From positions 1,649,501 to 1,713,500 of the forward strand of contig CP060501.1 of NCBI GenBank assembly GCA_024760545.1: a DNA stretch of 64,000 nucleotides, in the 5' to 3' direction. This stretch comes from Nitrospira sp. GTDB taxonomy: Bacteria > Nitrospirota > Nitrospiria > Nitrospirales > Nitrospiraceae. The notes beneath the pieces were generated by a model. The model worked only from the letters and a program-made list of their open reading frames with translations, ran no database searches and had not been told where the DNA came from. How positions within the stretch are numbered: the stretch's first letter is position 1; every line of letters begins with the position of its first letter. Positions 1 through 7,275 of this stretch are shown here, piece by piece. Made by a program: the position numbers and the translations under genes.

Positions 1-111
1 CAAGACACCAGAGGGACTAAAGTGGAGAGGATCAAAAGGCCTAGCGCGGGTTTACCAAGTTGCCTGGAGACCTAAGCGCTTAAAAAACAAAATGTTCTTC
101 TGCGCAGTGCT
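1..111. other. Window edge, no gene seen
   Basis: This stretch lies downstream of the minus-strand mutM gene. I see no convincing open reading frame, RNA gene or strong hairpin in it. It may hold the end of the mutM transcript or the edge of a neighbouring gene outside the window. Confidence 0.4.
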
Positions 112-951
112 TTACCGTGGGAATCCTAATGATTGGCATCGAGGACACCAATAGGAACTTCGTTCACTTTGAAGGCGCCGAATCACTCTGCCACATTGAT
201 TTGGACAAGCGTGTCCTTCCTTTCCATAGACCAAATGATGCCGTTTGTATTGCCCTTCTGTTCCGTCAGGGGCAAAAAAATCTCGGATGCTGGACCCTCC
301 GCAGGCGATCGCCTCTTCAAGGACCTCCCGCATAATCCTGTAGAGCCGTTCAACTTTACCCACGGAAAGCCGGTTGACCTGGATATTAGGGTGTAAGCCG
401 GCTCTAAAGAGAATCTCATTCGCATAGATGTTTCCGATGCCGGCAATGACCTGCTGATGCATCAAAAGCGGCTTCAGCCGGCCACGACGTTCTCGCGAGA
501 CTCTCACGAAGTCCTGTTGCGAGACAGAGAGCGGATCCACCCCGAATCGGCGGGCAAGATAGTGCTCAAGCCCTGTCTTATCCAGCAGTGAGAGCCGGCC
601 GAATCGACGAGGGTTCCAGTATCGCAGTTCCGGTTCACTCGCACCTTCGAACAATAGTCTGACATGTATATGCTGTGGATATTTGGTGGGCACCGACCGG
701 AACAGGAGCAGTCCGGTCATCCCAAGCTCGGCCACCACATAGCGCCAGGCTCGTTCATTCACAAAACCCAAGACAACACTCTTTCCGTATCGATCGACAG
801 ACTGCAAGATGGCACCGCGATACAGAGACAAGGTCGTGAGTCCCGACCGTACAATATCGGCCCGTCCGACCCACACATCGTGCAGTTGTGCACCAAGAAG
901 GCAAGAACGAATCTGTCGGGCAACGACTTCTGCTTCTGGCAGCTCCGGCAT
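112..951 (-). CDS. mutM: Formamidopyrimidine-DNA glycosylase (Fpg/MutM)
   Basis: This base-excision repair enzyme removes 8-oxoguanine and ring-opened purines and nicks the DNA at the resulting site. The protein (279 aa) begins MPELPE, giving the catalytic Pro2 and Glu3 after Met removal, and has the conserved Lys57 in RYGKSV. The helix-two-turn-helix region reads QVIAGIGNIYANE. A zinc finger ends the protein with Cys249, Cys253, Cys269 and Cys272. The first knuckle is Cx3C instead of the family's usual Cx2C, a small oddity. Length is normal for the family. The gene ends about 90 bp upstream of the phosphatase start in the same orientation, so the two are not tightly coupled. Confidence 0.95.
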   Translation of the reverse strand: MPELPEAEVVARQIRSCLLGAQLHDVWVGRADIVRSGLTTLSLYRGAILQSVDRYGKSVVLGFVNERAWRYVVAELGMTGLLLFRSVPTKYPQHIHVRLLFEGASEPELRYWNPRRFGRLSLLDKTGLEHYLARRFGVDPLSVSQQDFVRVSRERRGRLKPLLMHQQVIAGIGNIYANEILFRAGLHPNIQVNRLSVGKVERLYRIMREVLEEAIACGGSSIRDFFAPDGTEGQYKRHHLVYGKEGHACPNQCGRVIRRLQSERSSYWCPRCQSLGFPR

Positions 952-1040
952 AACTTGACCAGTCGGTAGAGTGGAGAGAAACCTATTACGCCACGCGGAT
1001 TACGGAAAGGCAAGACGATAGTGTGAGATTGGGAAGAGGC

Positions 1041-1472
1041 TCACGACTGAGGGACGGGAGGATTACCGGCACGTCGGAGTTGGCGAACCCGTTCGATCGC
1101 CACTTGAAGATTCGGCAACGGCATGGCGCCGGGTCGCCGAGCCATGACCAACTTCAACGTCTCATCGTAGGTCCGGCCTTCCACACAACACAGGTATGCC
1201 ATGACCACAGAAACCGAGCGCCCCATTCCAGCCCGACAACAGACCAGCGTTCGGCTAGTTGGTGCGCGTAATTCAAGCCATTGGACGGCTTCCATCAGCT
1301 TGGCGGGATCGGCTTTCGCAAACTCCCGAAGGGGAATCCGTCGATAGTCCACCCAAGGAGCCGGCGTGATCGAAAACTCTTCGGCCACGAGCAAGAGCGT
1401 GCTCACCGTGGCAGGAGGCTCCTGCGCATCATCGACGCTCCCCACCAACAGATTGTCCGTAATCACATGCAT
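1041..1472 (-). CDS. Dual-specificity phosphatase family protein
   Basis: The 143-aa protein matches the compact cysteine-based dual-specificity phosphatase fold. The signature loop is C79-R-A-G-M-G-R85-S, fitting CX5R(S/T). The Cys would form the phospho-enzyme intermediate and Arg85 would hold the phosphate. The residue before the nucleophile is Cys78 rather than the usual His, so two cysteines are adjacent. This could change the pKa or redox sensitivity of the active site. A general-acid Asp is not obvious by eye. The N-terminus (MHVITDNLLVGS) resembles the start of such phosphatases. Substrate is unknown. It lies upstream of mutM on the same strand. Confidence 0.75.
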   Translation of the reverse strand: MHVITDNLLVGSVDDAQEPPATVSTLLLVAEEFSITPAPWVDYRRIPLREFAKADPAKLMEAVQWLELRAPTSRTLVCCRAGMGRSVSVVMAYLCCVEGRTYDETLKLVMARRPGAMPLPNLQVAIERVRQLRRAGNPPVPQS

Positions 1473-1571
1473 GGCGATGTCAGTATAGCTCGACTATGGT
1501 GCGCGTCAAGTCTTCTCGCCGCCTCTGCGTAGCGGTTGCGATTTCATTTCTTCGCCCGTTATACTCGCAGC

Positions 1572-1931
1572 ATGGTCACCCTGACTCAAGAGGAAGTGGA
1601 ACGGCGCCTGAACACGGTCTCCTGTGCCATCTGCAAACAGTCCAGCTTTGCCATCGACGAACGATTCATGGGACCGGACGGTGACTGGCGTGCCATCTGC
1701 AAGAAGTGTTACTACACGTTTCCGGTCTATACAGACATGGAATTCTACCTGCGAACGCAACCCGATGTGCCTCTGTGGCTAAAGGAGATCTCCTGCAGAG
1801 CCTGCAGTCAGAAGGGAGTGAGTCTCGATTTCCGAGCGACGGTATCCGTACGAGAAGCGTACTATTTCGTCACATGCCGGAACTGCAAGCAGCAATTCCC
1901 GGAGAAATCGTCACTGGAGGCATTTGAATAA
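1572..1931 (+). CDS. Small protein with two tandem zinc ribbons
   Basis: I do not recognise a named family. The 119-aa protein contains two similar halves, each with two CxxC knuckles: Cys18/21 with Cys43/46, and Cys75/78 with Cys102/105. This predicts two zinc ribbons, probably from an internal duplication. I chose the ATG at 1572 (MVTLTQEEV) because the N-terminal extension in the same frame looks non-coding. No membrane segment or signal peptide is visible. A nucleic-acid or protein-binding role would be typical of such ribbons but is a guess. A mobile-type repeat begins 5 bp after the stop codon. Confidence 0.7.
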   Translation: MVTLTQEEVERRLNTVSCAICKQSSFAIDERFMGPDGDWRAICKKCYYTFPVYTDMEFYLRTQPDVPLWLKEISCRACSQKGVSLDFRATVSVREAYYFVTCRNCKQQFPEKSSLEAFE

Positions 1932-1935
1932 GCAT

Positions 1936-2057
1936 CAGGATGTTCAAAATGGCCGCCCAGCAAGGCTGCAGCGAGCAAAGACGCGAGGCGTACGCTTCGG
2001 TACGGTGAGCTTCCGAGCGATGCGAGAGTGAAGCTGGAGGACTTTTTGACCATCCTG
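1936..2057. repeat. 122-bp palindromic interspersed repeat (MITE or REP-like)
   Basis: The outer arms form an imperfect inverted repeat. The left end reads CAGGATGTTCAAAATGGCC and the reverse complement of the right end reads CAGGATGGTCAAAAAGTCC, 16 of 19 identical. CCAGC follows on the left and GCTGG mirrors it on the right. The centre contains a small hairpin, CGTAC-GCTTCG-GTACG. The element fills almost all the space between two small plus-strand genes and carries no reading frame of its own. It would fold into a long hairpin in RNA. From memory, elements of this look recur in Nitrospira genomes, but I saw only one copy here. Confidence 0.7.
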
Positions 2058-2074
2058 GGTGTATACTAAATCTT

Positions 2075-2257
2075 ATGACTGACCATCCAAAACAGCCTGA
2101 GCCCTCCCCGCCGGAAGAGAAGCCCAAGACGAGAAAAGAAATTCCTGTGTTCGCCATTCAGGATGATGATGCGGTAATGGCTGAAGAAATGGCCGACCTG
2201 TTCGAAGAAGATAAGGTGTCCCACCAACACGGCAGTTCAGAGCCGGAAGCGGACTAG
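2075..2257 (+). CDS. Small acidic hypothetical protein
   Basis: This 60-aa product (MTDHPKQPEPSPPEEKP at the N-terminus) is rich in Pro, Glu, Asp and Lys. It probably has a disordered head followed by a short acidic helix (AVMAEEMADLFEED). No domain is recognised. The start lies 17 bp after the end of the 122-bp repeat, so the repeat would sit in its 5' leader or promoter. It could also be co-transcribed with the zinc-ribbon gene upstream. Codon use and a clean start support a real gene, but no motif confirms it. Confidence 0.5.
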   Translation: MTDHPKQPEPSPPEEKPKTRKEIPVFAIQDDDAVMAEEMADLFEEDKVSHQHGSSEPEAD

Positions 2258-2364
2258 CCATCCAAGGACCGCGAGCCTGTCATCGGTTACCCCGTTCGTC
2301 CTGACTCCATGCATCCGACGGTGGGGATCATTCAATTCTCATCTCTGAACAATTCATGATGACG

Positions 2365-2388
2365 CAGACGAATGCGCGTATTCGTCTG
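2365..2388. terminator. Hairpin between convergent genes
   Basis: A perfect 9-bp stem (CAGACGAAT pairing with ATTCGTCTG) closes a 6-nt loop. It lies between the plus-strand small gene ending at 2257 and the minus-strand methyltransferase ending at 2397. The position suits a bidirectional terminator, but neither side has a good T-tract, so the role is uncertain. Confidence 0.45.
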
Positions 2389-2396
2389 TCACGTGG

Positions 2397-3590
2397 TCAT
2401 TCGGACTTGATTCCGACCGGCCTCACGATCTGTACAGCCGCATCCTGTTCGATCCGTCCCAGCGACGACACCCTCCCCTTTCGTTCTTTGTGAACAATCT
2501 TTTCGATCTGCACGATGGCGCCGCGATGCCACTGATCAAGCGCTTGGTTTTGAGGAGAGGCGAGACGATCCTGCCGCCCAACTTCCTGTCGACCTCGCTC
2601 ATTGCACAGCCACGCCCGCTTTTCACCCTTGAGTTGACGGAGTTCACTCACGATCCGAAAGACCTCCGGTCGCCGTTCGACGATTGTCTTGCCGTCTTTA
2701 CGCAGCAACACATACGAAAACTTCAGTGCGTCTTTGATGAAGCCTACGTGTTCGTCGATTTGCTGAATCATCATAGGCGGCTCCCACATCCGCTCTTCAT
2801 GGCACCAATCGTCAGGCTTCACGAGGGCCGGGCAATTCCGTTCATGGAGACAGGGGCTATAGATGGTGCAGCGGTTGTCATCGAGTAATCGGTCGCGCAC
2901 CCGATGCAGTGCTCGTGAGGTCTCTCGTAATGCCGGCTCCATAATCATCATGGTGCCGGAGGGTTTAAGGAGCGATAAGGCTTGTGTCACGAAGCGAGTT
3001 CGCGTTTCGACCGGATCTGTCGCATCTGCATACATCTCGTTCAAACAGTTCGCCAGGATGATGAGATCGAAAGGCCCTCTTGGTACTACTGCGTTCAACC
3101 ATACGCTTCGTTCCAAATCTCCTTCGTAGGTTTGAAGATTCGCTCCCCTCACCCCTGCGGTTTGGCTATATCGATCCCACAATCGTGCAGCCTCATGCAG
3201 TGCCGACGATGAGCGGTCTACGCTCACGACAGACAAGGTCGAAGCATCCCGGCGCCCATGCCACCAGTCGAGGACCGCGAGGCTCCCGGTTCCCGGCCCT
3301 GATCCTAAATCGAGCACTGAGAATGGTTCATGTTCCTTCTCGACCGGCATTTCATCGAGAAGCACTTGGATCTTGGCAAGGTTCACCGGCAGAAAATAAT
3401 TGAGATATGCGGAGGCAAAGGAGGGAACGTCAAGGTACGAGAAACCTAATGTGGGTCGCTTCTTCGTGAAGAGACTTGAGAGTTGAGCGACCTCATGCGC
3501 GAGACCCTTACGGGAGACACCTCTCTGCGTCGCGACCTCTTCGATGATCTGGAGCACAATTGGAGAGACCGTGGCGTTGAGGCCTTGCAT
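2397..3590 (-). CDS. Rsm22-like SAM-dependent methyltransferase
   Basis: The 397-aa protein carries the SAM-binding loop VLDLGSGPGT near residues 92-101 and a second methyltransferase motif, FDLIILANCLNEM, near 174-186. After it comes a cysteine cluster typical of the Rsm22 family: PCLHERNCP (Cys247, Cys253) followed by DWCHEE (Cys263). Rsm22 proteins act with the small ribosomal subunit, and the family is linked to mitochondrial ribosome assembly. The cysteines are thought to bind a metal or Fe-S centre. A role in rRNA methylation or ribosome assembly here is inference. The C-terminal 70 residues after the cysteine region are basic and less recognisable. It is divergent from the small gene starting at 3629. 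Confidence 0.7.
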   Translation of the reverse strand: MQGLNATVSPIVLQIIEEVATQRGVSRKGLAHEVAQLSSLFTKKRPTLGFSYLDVPSFASAYLNYFLPVNLAKIQVLLDEMPVEKEHEPFSVLDLGSGPGTGSLAVLDWWHGRRDASTLSVVSVDRSSSALHEAARLWDRYSQTAGVRGANLQTYEGDLERSVWLNAVVPRGPFDLIILANCLNEMYADATDPVETRTRFVTQALSLLKPSGTMMIMEPALRETSRALHRVRDRLLDDNRCTIYSPCLHERNCPALVKPDDWCHEERMWEPPMMIQQIDEHVGFIKDALKFSYVLLRKDGKTIVERRPEVFRIVSELRQLKGEKRAWLCNERGRQEVGRQDRLASPQNQALDQWHRGAIVQIEKIVHKERKGRVSSLGRIEQDAAVQIVRPVGIKSE

Positions 3591-3628
3591 GAACCTAGTG
3601 TATGCTCAGCGTATTACGGAGGACAACT

Positions 3629-3877
3629 ATGACAGACGAAATTCTGAAAGCCTATAAAGAGGTCGAAGCGGCCGTGGAGCGCTATATCAGTTTGCTGCAC
3701 GACCACGTCACGATGTTGCAGAACGTGGAGCCACCTGGGTCGGACAAGGTCGTACGAATGACTGCAGGCTCGAAGGCCATGACGGATAGCGCGTCAATCT
3801 ACCTCTCATATGCGAAATACGTCGCCTATGGGATGCCGGCCAGTGAAGAGATGGTTGAAGACGAAATTCAGGGCTAA
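3629..3877 (+). CDS. Conserved-looking small hypothetical protein
   Basis: The 82-aa protein begins MTDEILKAYKEVEAAVERY, with a GGAGG ribosome-binding site 6 bp before the ATG. This spacing decides the start over the in-frame ATG at 3602. The sequence looks mostly helical, with a long N-terminal amphipathic helix and an acidic C-terminus (EEMVEDEIQG). No domain is recognised and no membrane segment is seen. It is divergent from the Rsm22-like gene and convergent with the por operon. A shared terminator lies 100 bp beyond its stop. Confidence 0.6.
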   Translation: MTDEILKAYKEVEAAVERYISLLHDHVTMLQNVEPPGSDKVVRMTAGSKAMTDSASIYLSYAKYVAYGMPASEEMVEDEIQG

Positions 3878-3977
3878 GCGCGTACCTCGGCATTCGTCAC
3901 ACGTCATCTCGTCAAGACCAAGATAGATTTTCAGTATGAGTTTCGAGTGAGGAAGACCACGCGTTCGCTGGAAACAA

Positions 3978-4009
3978 AAAGGCCCGATCCTATGGAAGAT
4001 CGGGCCTTT
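3978..4009 (-). terminator. Rho-independent terminator of the por operon
   Basis: A perfect 12-bp stem, AAAGGCCCGATC pairing with GATCGGGCCTTT, closes an 8-nt loop. It begins 19 bp past the porA stop. On the minus strand the stem is followed by a T-rich run (TTTTTGTTT). On the plus strand it is followed by TGTTTCTCT, so it may also stop transcripts from the small plus-strand gene. Confidence 0.9.
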
Positions 4010-4028
4010 GTTTCTCTGAAGCTTCGCC

Positions 4029-5363
4029 TCAGATGCTGCGCATAAAGTGAGCGACCTCGTCAGGATTGACCACCCCGCCCATTATCTGCGACATCGCGAC
4101 GTTGGTGGACTTCTTACCGCTCACACCGGATTCAACTTCGTCCACGATCAACTCTACCGGCATGGACTGACCACCGTATACACGCGGCCCGCCGATGATT
4201 TTTGCGTTGGAGAAGCCATATATAGCGGTCGCCACTTCCTTCGCCAGCCAACCGACGTAGTTGAACTCTGGGACCACGATGAGCTTGGCCTTCACGCACA
4301 ATTGGCGGAGCTCTTTCGTCGGAAACGGACGGAGGGAGCGGACCTTGATCAGCCCGACCTTCATACCCTTTTCCTTGCAAAGACGAACCGCTTCGCGCGA
4401 TTGCGCGGCCGCGCTGCCGGACGCAATGATGATCACTTCTGCATCATCCACGTTTTCCGCCGTCAGCAATCCGCCCATGTACCGATCGATATATTTTCTC
4501 GACCGTTCGACCGCTGCCCAGACTTCTTGCTGCCAGACCGCGTGAATATTATACGCCATGAAATTGGACTTCTGAACCGGGGCATCGCGCGATAACCGGG
4601 CTGGAGGATTTTCTGCATCCAAGACTGGAACCGCCCCGCGCCATGCTTCTCGACCAGGCAGTTTGATTCCTCGATCCTGCATGCGAACGTAGCCACGGGC
4701 ATGGGTAACGAAGAAGCCATCGCAGCAGACACCGACGGGCAACGTCACGTCATTCTTTTCGCTGATCGTGAAGCCCGCCATCGTAAAATCGAACATGTCC
4801 TGCTGATTCTCAGCGTGGAACACAATCATACCGCAGTTGAGCAAATAGGACACTTCGATGTTATCCGGCTGAATTGCGAGTGGAGCGTTGACAACTCGGC
4901 AGGTAAACATGGCGACGACCGGAAGACGGTGGCCTGGCCAGGAAGCGATACCTTCAAGGCCGCGCAACGTACCGGGGCCGGCAGTGGCAGTGTAGCAACG
5001 GACCCCTGCACGAGAACCACCGGCGATAGCGGCCATGACGCCAACTTCTTCCTCTCCACGATAATACTCTTTCACATAGCCTTCCCCGTAGAGTACGCCG
5101 ACGAGCTGCATTGTTTCGCTCTGCGGCGTGATGGGATAGGCAATGGCCAAATCCACGTTTGAGCGTCGGATCGCCTCCTTCGCCGCTTCACTACCGGTAA
5201 TGAACTCTTTTGTCCGAGGCGCCTCGTGAAACATATATTCCGGCGTCACGACCCGCTGCCTTTTGGCCTCGCCATGGGGATCTTTCTTCCCATCCGACTT
5301 AGGCACGGCCACGCTGGTAATCGGATCGCCCTGTGGATTCGTTTTGACTTCGGTCTCGCTCAT
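4029..5363 (-). CDS. porA: 2-oxoacid:ferredoxin oxidoreductase, alpha subunit
   Basis: This is the pyrimidine-binding (domain I/II) subunit of a TPP-dependent pyruvate- or 2-oxoglutarate-type ferredoxin oxidoreductase. In the reductive TCA cycle such enzymes carboxylate acetyl-CoA or succinyl-CoA using reduced ferredoxin. The 444-aa protein has the conserved start FITGSEAAKEA, then AYPITPQSE, TATAGPGT and the late domain SGSAAAQSREAVRLCKEKG. A polar, Lys-rich extension of about 50 residues precedes the core, longer than in typical PorA. It is the last gene of the five-gene operon and sits just before the terminator. Pyruvate versus 2-oxoglutarate preference cannot be read from sequence by eye. 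Confidence 0.9.
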   Translation of the reverse strand: MSETEVKTNPQGDPITSVAVPKSDGKKDPHGEAKRQRVVTPEYMFHEAPRTKEFITGSEAAKEAIRRSNVDLAIAYPITPQSETMQLVGVLYGEGYVKEYYRGEEEVGVMAAIAGGSRAGVRCYTATAGPGTLRGLEGIASWPGHRLPVVAMFTCRVVNAPLAIQPDNIEVSYLLNCGMIVFHAENQQDMFDFTMAGFTISEKNDVTLPVGVCCDGFFVTHARGYVRMQDRGIKLPGREAWRGAVPVLDAENPPARLSRDAPVQKSNFMAYNIHAVWQQEVWAAVERSRKYIDRYMGGLLTAENVDDAEVIIIASGSAAAQSREAVRLCKEKGMKVGLIKVRSLRPFPTKELRQLCVKAKLIVVPEFNYVGWLAKEVATAIYGFSNAKIIGGPRVYGGQSMPVELIVDEVESGVSGKKSTNVAMSQIMGGVVNPDEVAHFMRSI

Positions 5364-5403
5364 AGTTACACCTCTTGGCTAGTTCAAGCGTTGCCGCTCG
5401 ACC

Positions 5404-6168
5404 TTATCCTTCCCGCTTCATGTGCTCGGCAGAATGACCAAACATTGCCGCACTACCCGTCCCGCCTGGAGTCGGAGCGAACGCCATGGGGTTAGTGTGG
5501 GTCTTCCCGCCATGCACTTTGGACTGCGTGCCGGTAAACCGGACATTTTCACCGTTCTCCGGCAACTTGATTCCCATCTCCTCACGGATACGCTTGAAAA
5601 TCTGAGCCACACGCTTGATCTTCAGCGTATCGGAGTCTCGGATCGTCAGCATCGCATCTTCATGGCCTTGCTCTGCACAAACCGCCATCGTGCAGCAATT
5701 GGTTCCGGCCCTGATCATTTTGAGGGTGAGATTCGCATAATGGCAATGCACACCGATAAAGATGCATGCTTCGATCTTATTGCCCCAGATCGTCAGATTC
5801 GGATGATTGGGATTGATCACTTCTTCGGGATCGATCTTCGGGTATTTCGGCCGATAATCCGGCATCGGAATGATCATGACTTCAGGAATCTGCGCCGCGA
5901 TTTCGAGCGTCGCCTTCGCTTTTTCTACTGCGTGATCGTTCCAAGCCCACAGGAGGAGAGGACCTGGGAAAATAGTAGCATTTGGGCTCGTGAGCATCTT
6001 CCGAGCCATCTCTTCAATGACGACCTCTTCATTCGGCTCGAGGAGGCCATAGTACAATGCCTGCCCGGGATCCGGAAGGGCTACACCTAACTGCGCTGCG
6101 GACGGCGGATGAAATCCAGCTGGACCCGGTACGATGATCCGCTCTCTCGTATCTTGTGTAGTTGCCAC
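5404..6168 (-). CDS. porE: Fifth subunit (epsilon) of the 2-oxoacid:ferredoxin oxidoreductase
   Basis: The 254-aa protein lies between the delta and alpha genes and resembles the small extra subunit of the five-subunit pyruvate/2-oxoglutarate:ferredoxin oxidoreductases known from Hydrogenobacter. That subunit is also annotated as a carbon monoxide dehydrogenase beta-subunit-like family. Visible landmarks are PGPLLLWAW near residue 70, a cysteine-bearing core (CIFIGVHCHYAN and TNCCTMAVCAEQGHEDAML), and a C-terminus rich in Gly, His and Thr. It has no TPP or ferredoxin motif. Its exact task in the complex is not established. The gene is spaced 21 bp from porD and 40 bp from porA, in line with one transcript. 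Confidence 0.75.
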   Translation of the reverse strand: MATTQDTRERIIVPGPAGFHPPSAAQLGVALPDPGQALYYGLLEPNEEVVIEEMARKMLTSPNATIFPGPLLLWAWNDHAVEKAKATLEIAAQIPEVMIIPMPDYRPKYPKIDPEEVINPNHPNLTIWGNKIEACIFIGVHCHYANLTLKMIRAGTNCCTMAVCAEQGHEDAMLTIRDSDTLKIKRVAQIFKRIREEMGIKLPENGENVRFTGTQSKVHGGKTHTNPMAFAPTPGGTGSAAMFGHSAEHMKREG

Positions 6169-6189
6169 GCCTGACTCCCCTTCCTTAAC

Positions 6190-6513
6190 TTACCCGACGA
6201 CAGGACTTGCTAGAACCGCCGTGGTGCTCTTCTCACCATAAGTAATGTTGTCAGTCAATGCCGCTTTGGGCAATTGATCGATCATGATCATCTTGATGGC
6301 ATTGTTCTTCGCCATGTTGTCACAGACCCATACGCACTGCGCGCACCCCTTGCAGCGGTCTACGGCCACATAGGCGGAACCGTATTTGAACCCGCGATCT
6401 TTCCCCATCTCATCACTGTAATTGATCGTGTTGGCTTCCGGGCAGTATTGCGTGCAGAGCTTGCAACTCTTTGCGGCACAGATTTCAATACTGATATCAG
6501 CTACGAGGTACAT
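6190..6513 (-). CDS. porD: 2-oxoacid:ferredoxin oxidoreductase, delta (ferredoxin-like) subunit
   Basis: This 107-aa subunit carries two 4Fe-4S cluster motifs and would pass electrons between the TPP site and external ferredoxin. The second motif is regular: Cys54, Cys57, Cys60, Cys64 (CKGCAQCVWVC). The first is Cys12, Cys17, Cys20, Cys24, with a four-residue first gap instead of the common two. The C-terminal 35 residues lack motifs. A start at MYLVADISIE fits the family. It lies 21 bp after porG and 21 bp before porE. Confidence 0.9.
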   Translation of the reverse strand: MYLVADISIEICAAKSCKLCTQYCPEANTINYSDEMGKDRGFKYGSAYVAVDRCKGCAQCVWVCDNMAKNNAIKMIMIDQLPKAALTDNITYGEKSTTAVLASPVVG

Positions 6514-6534
6514 GAAAACTCCTTTATGGCTCGG

Positions 6535-7251
6535 CTATGCGGTAGCCGCTGCCACTGGTTCTTCAGCACGTTTGACGTCGGCCGCAGCCCAACCATGGTC
6601 GACGGCGTAGTTCCATCCCGCGCGCATGACCGCGACGTTCTTTTCGATCAGTTCCTGCTTCTTTTTGAACTTTCGCTCAACAACGCTATCGAGTGCGGCT
6701 GTACCGCCGGATACCACGAAGCCTTTTCCGAGGAACCGATCCTTCACCGCCTGATCCAATCCAGCCATGCTCGTCAGGCCTGTAATCGCACCGATACAGC
6801 CCATCAGAGCCATGTTGGTGGCGAGGTCCATGCCTGCGACCTCCAATGAGATCTTCGTCGCCGGGAAATAATAGAGCTTCGCGCGACGCTCCTGTAGCTC
6901 ACGCGCCTGATCCCTGTGTAAATTCATCGGGCCATCATTATTGATCAGCGCAATCCCGTCCTCTTTCAGACCAAAGTAGAACGGCATCGTATAGGATTTT
7001 CCGTGCGTAATGACCTGTGGATGAAAGATGATGATGATGTGCGGAAATGTGATTTCACCGATTTCATAGATAGGCTCATCCGAAACACGGACGTAGCTTT
7101 CGACCGGCGCCATTCGCTTTTCCGATCCGTAAAACGGCACGATGGTGCTTTCACCACCGGCGTTGATGACGGCTGTGCTCAGAATATGCGAGCCGGTCAC
7201 AACACCCTGTCCACCGACACCTGCCATTCGAATGTTGAATCGCTTCGCCAT
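6535..7251 (-). CDS. porG: 2-oxoacid:ferredoxin oxidoreductase, gamma subunit
   Basis: The 238-aa protein begins MAKRFNIRMAGVGGQGVVTG. GVGGQG is the hallmark of the gamma domain, which is thought to help bind CoA. Later motifs include VPFYGSEKRMAPVESYVRVSD and MALMGCIGAITG. Length is somewhat longer than the usual 180-200 aa because of a C-terminal helical tail with a Lys-rich and Ala-rich end. It is second in the operon, 24 bp after porB. Confidence 0.9.
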   Translation of the reverse strand: MAKRFNIRMAGVGGQGVVTGSHILSTAVINAGGESTIVPFYGSEKRMAPVESYVRVSDEPIYEIGEITFPHIIIIFHPQVITHGKSYTMPFYFGLKEDGIALINNDGPMNLHRDQARELQERRAKLYYFPATKISLEVAGMDLATNMALMGCIGAITGLTSMAGLDQAVKDRFLGKGFVVSGGTAALDSVVERKFKKKQELIEKNVAVMRAGWNYAVDHGWAAADVKRAEEPVAAATA

Positions 7252-7275
7252 AGTTCAGACTCCTTTTCGTCGTCC

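Noticed and set aside
4701-5162. 153-codon plus-strand frame inside porA
   Set aside because: It is antisense to a clear enzyme gene, with no motif and no ribosome-binding site.
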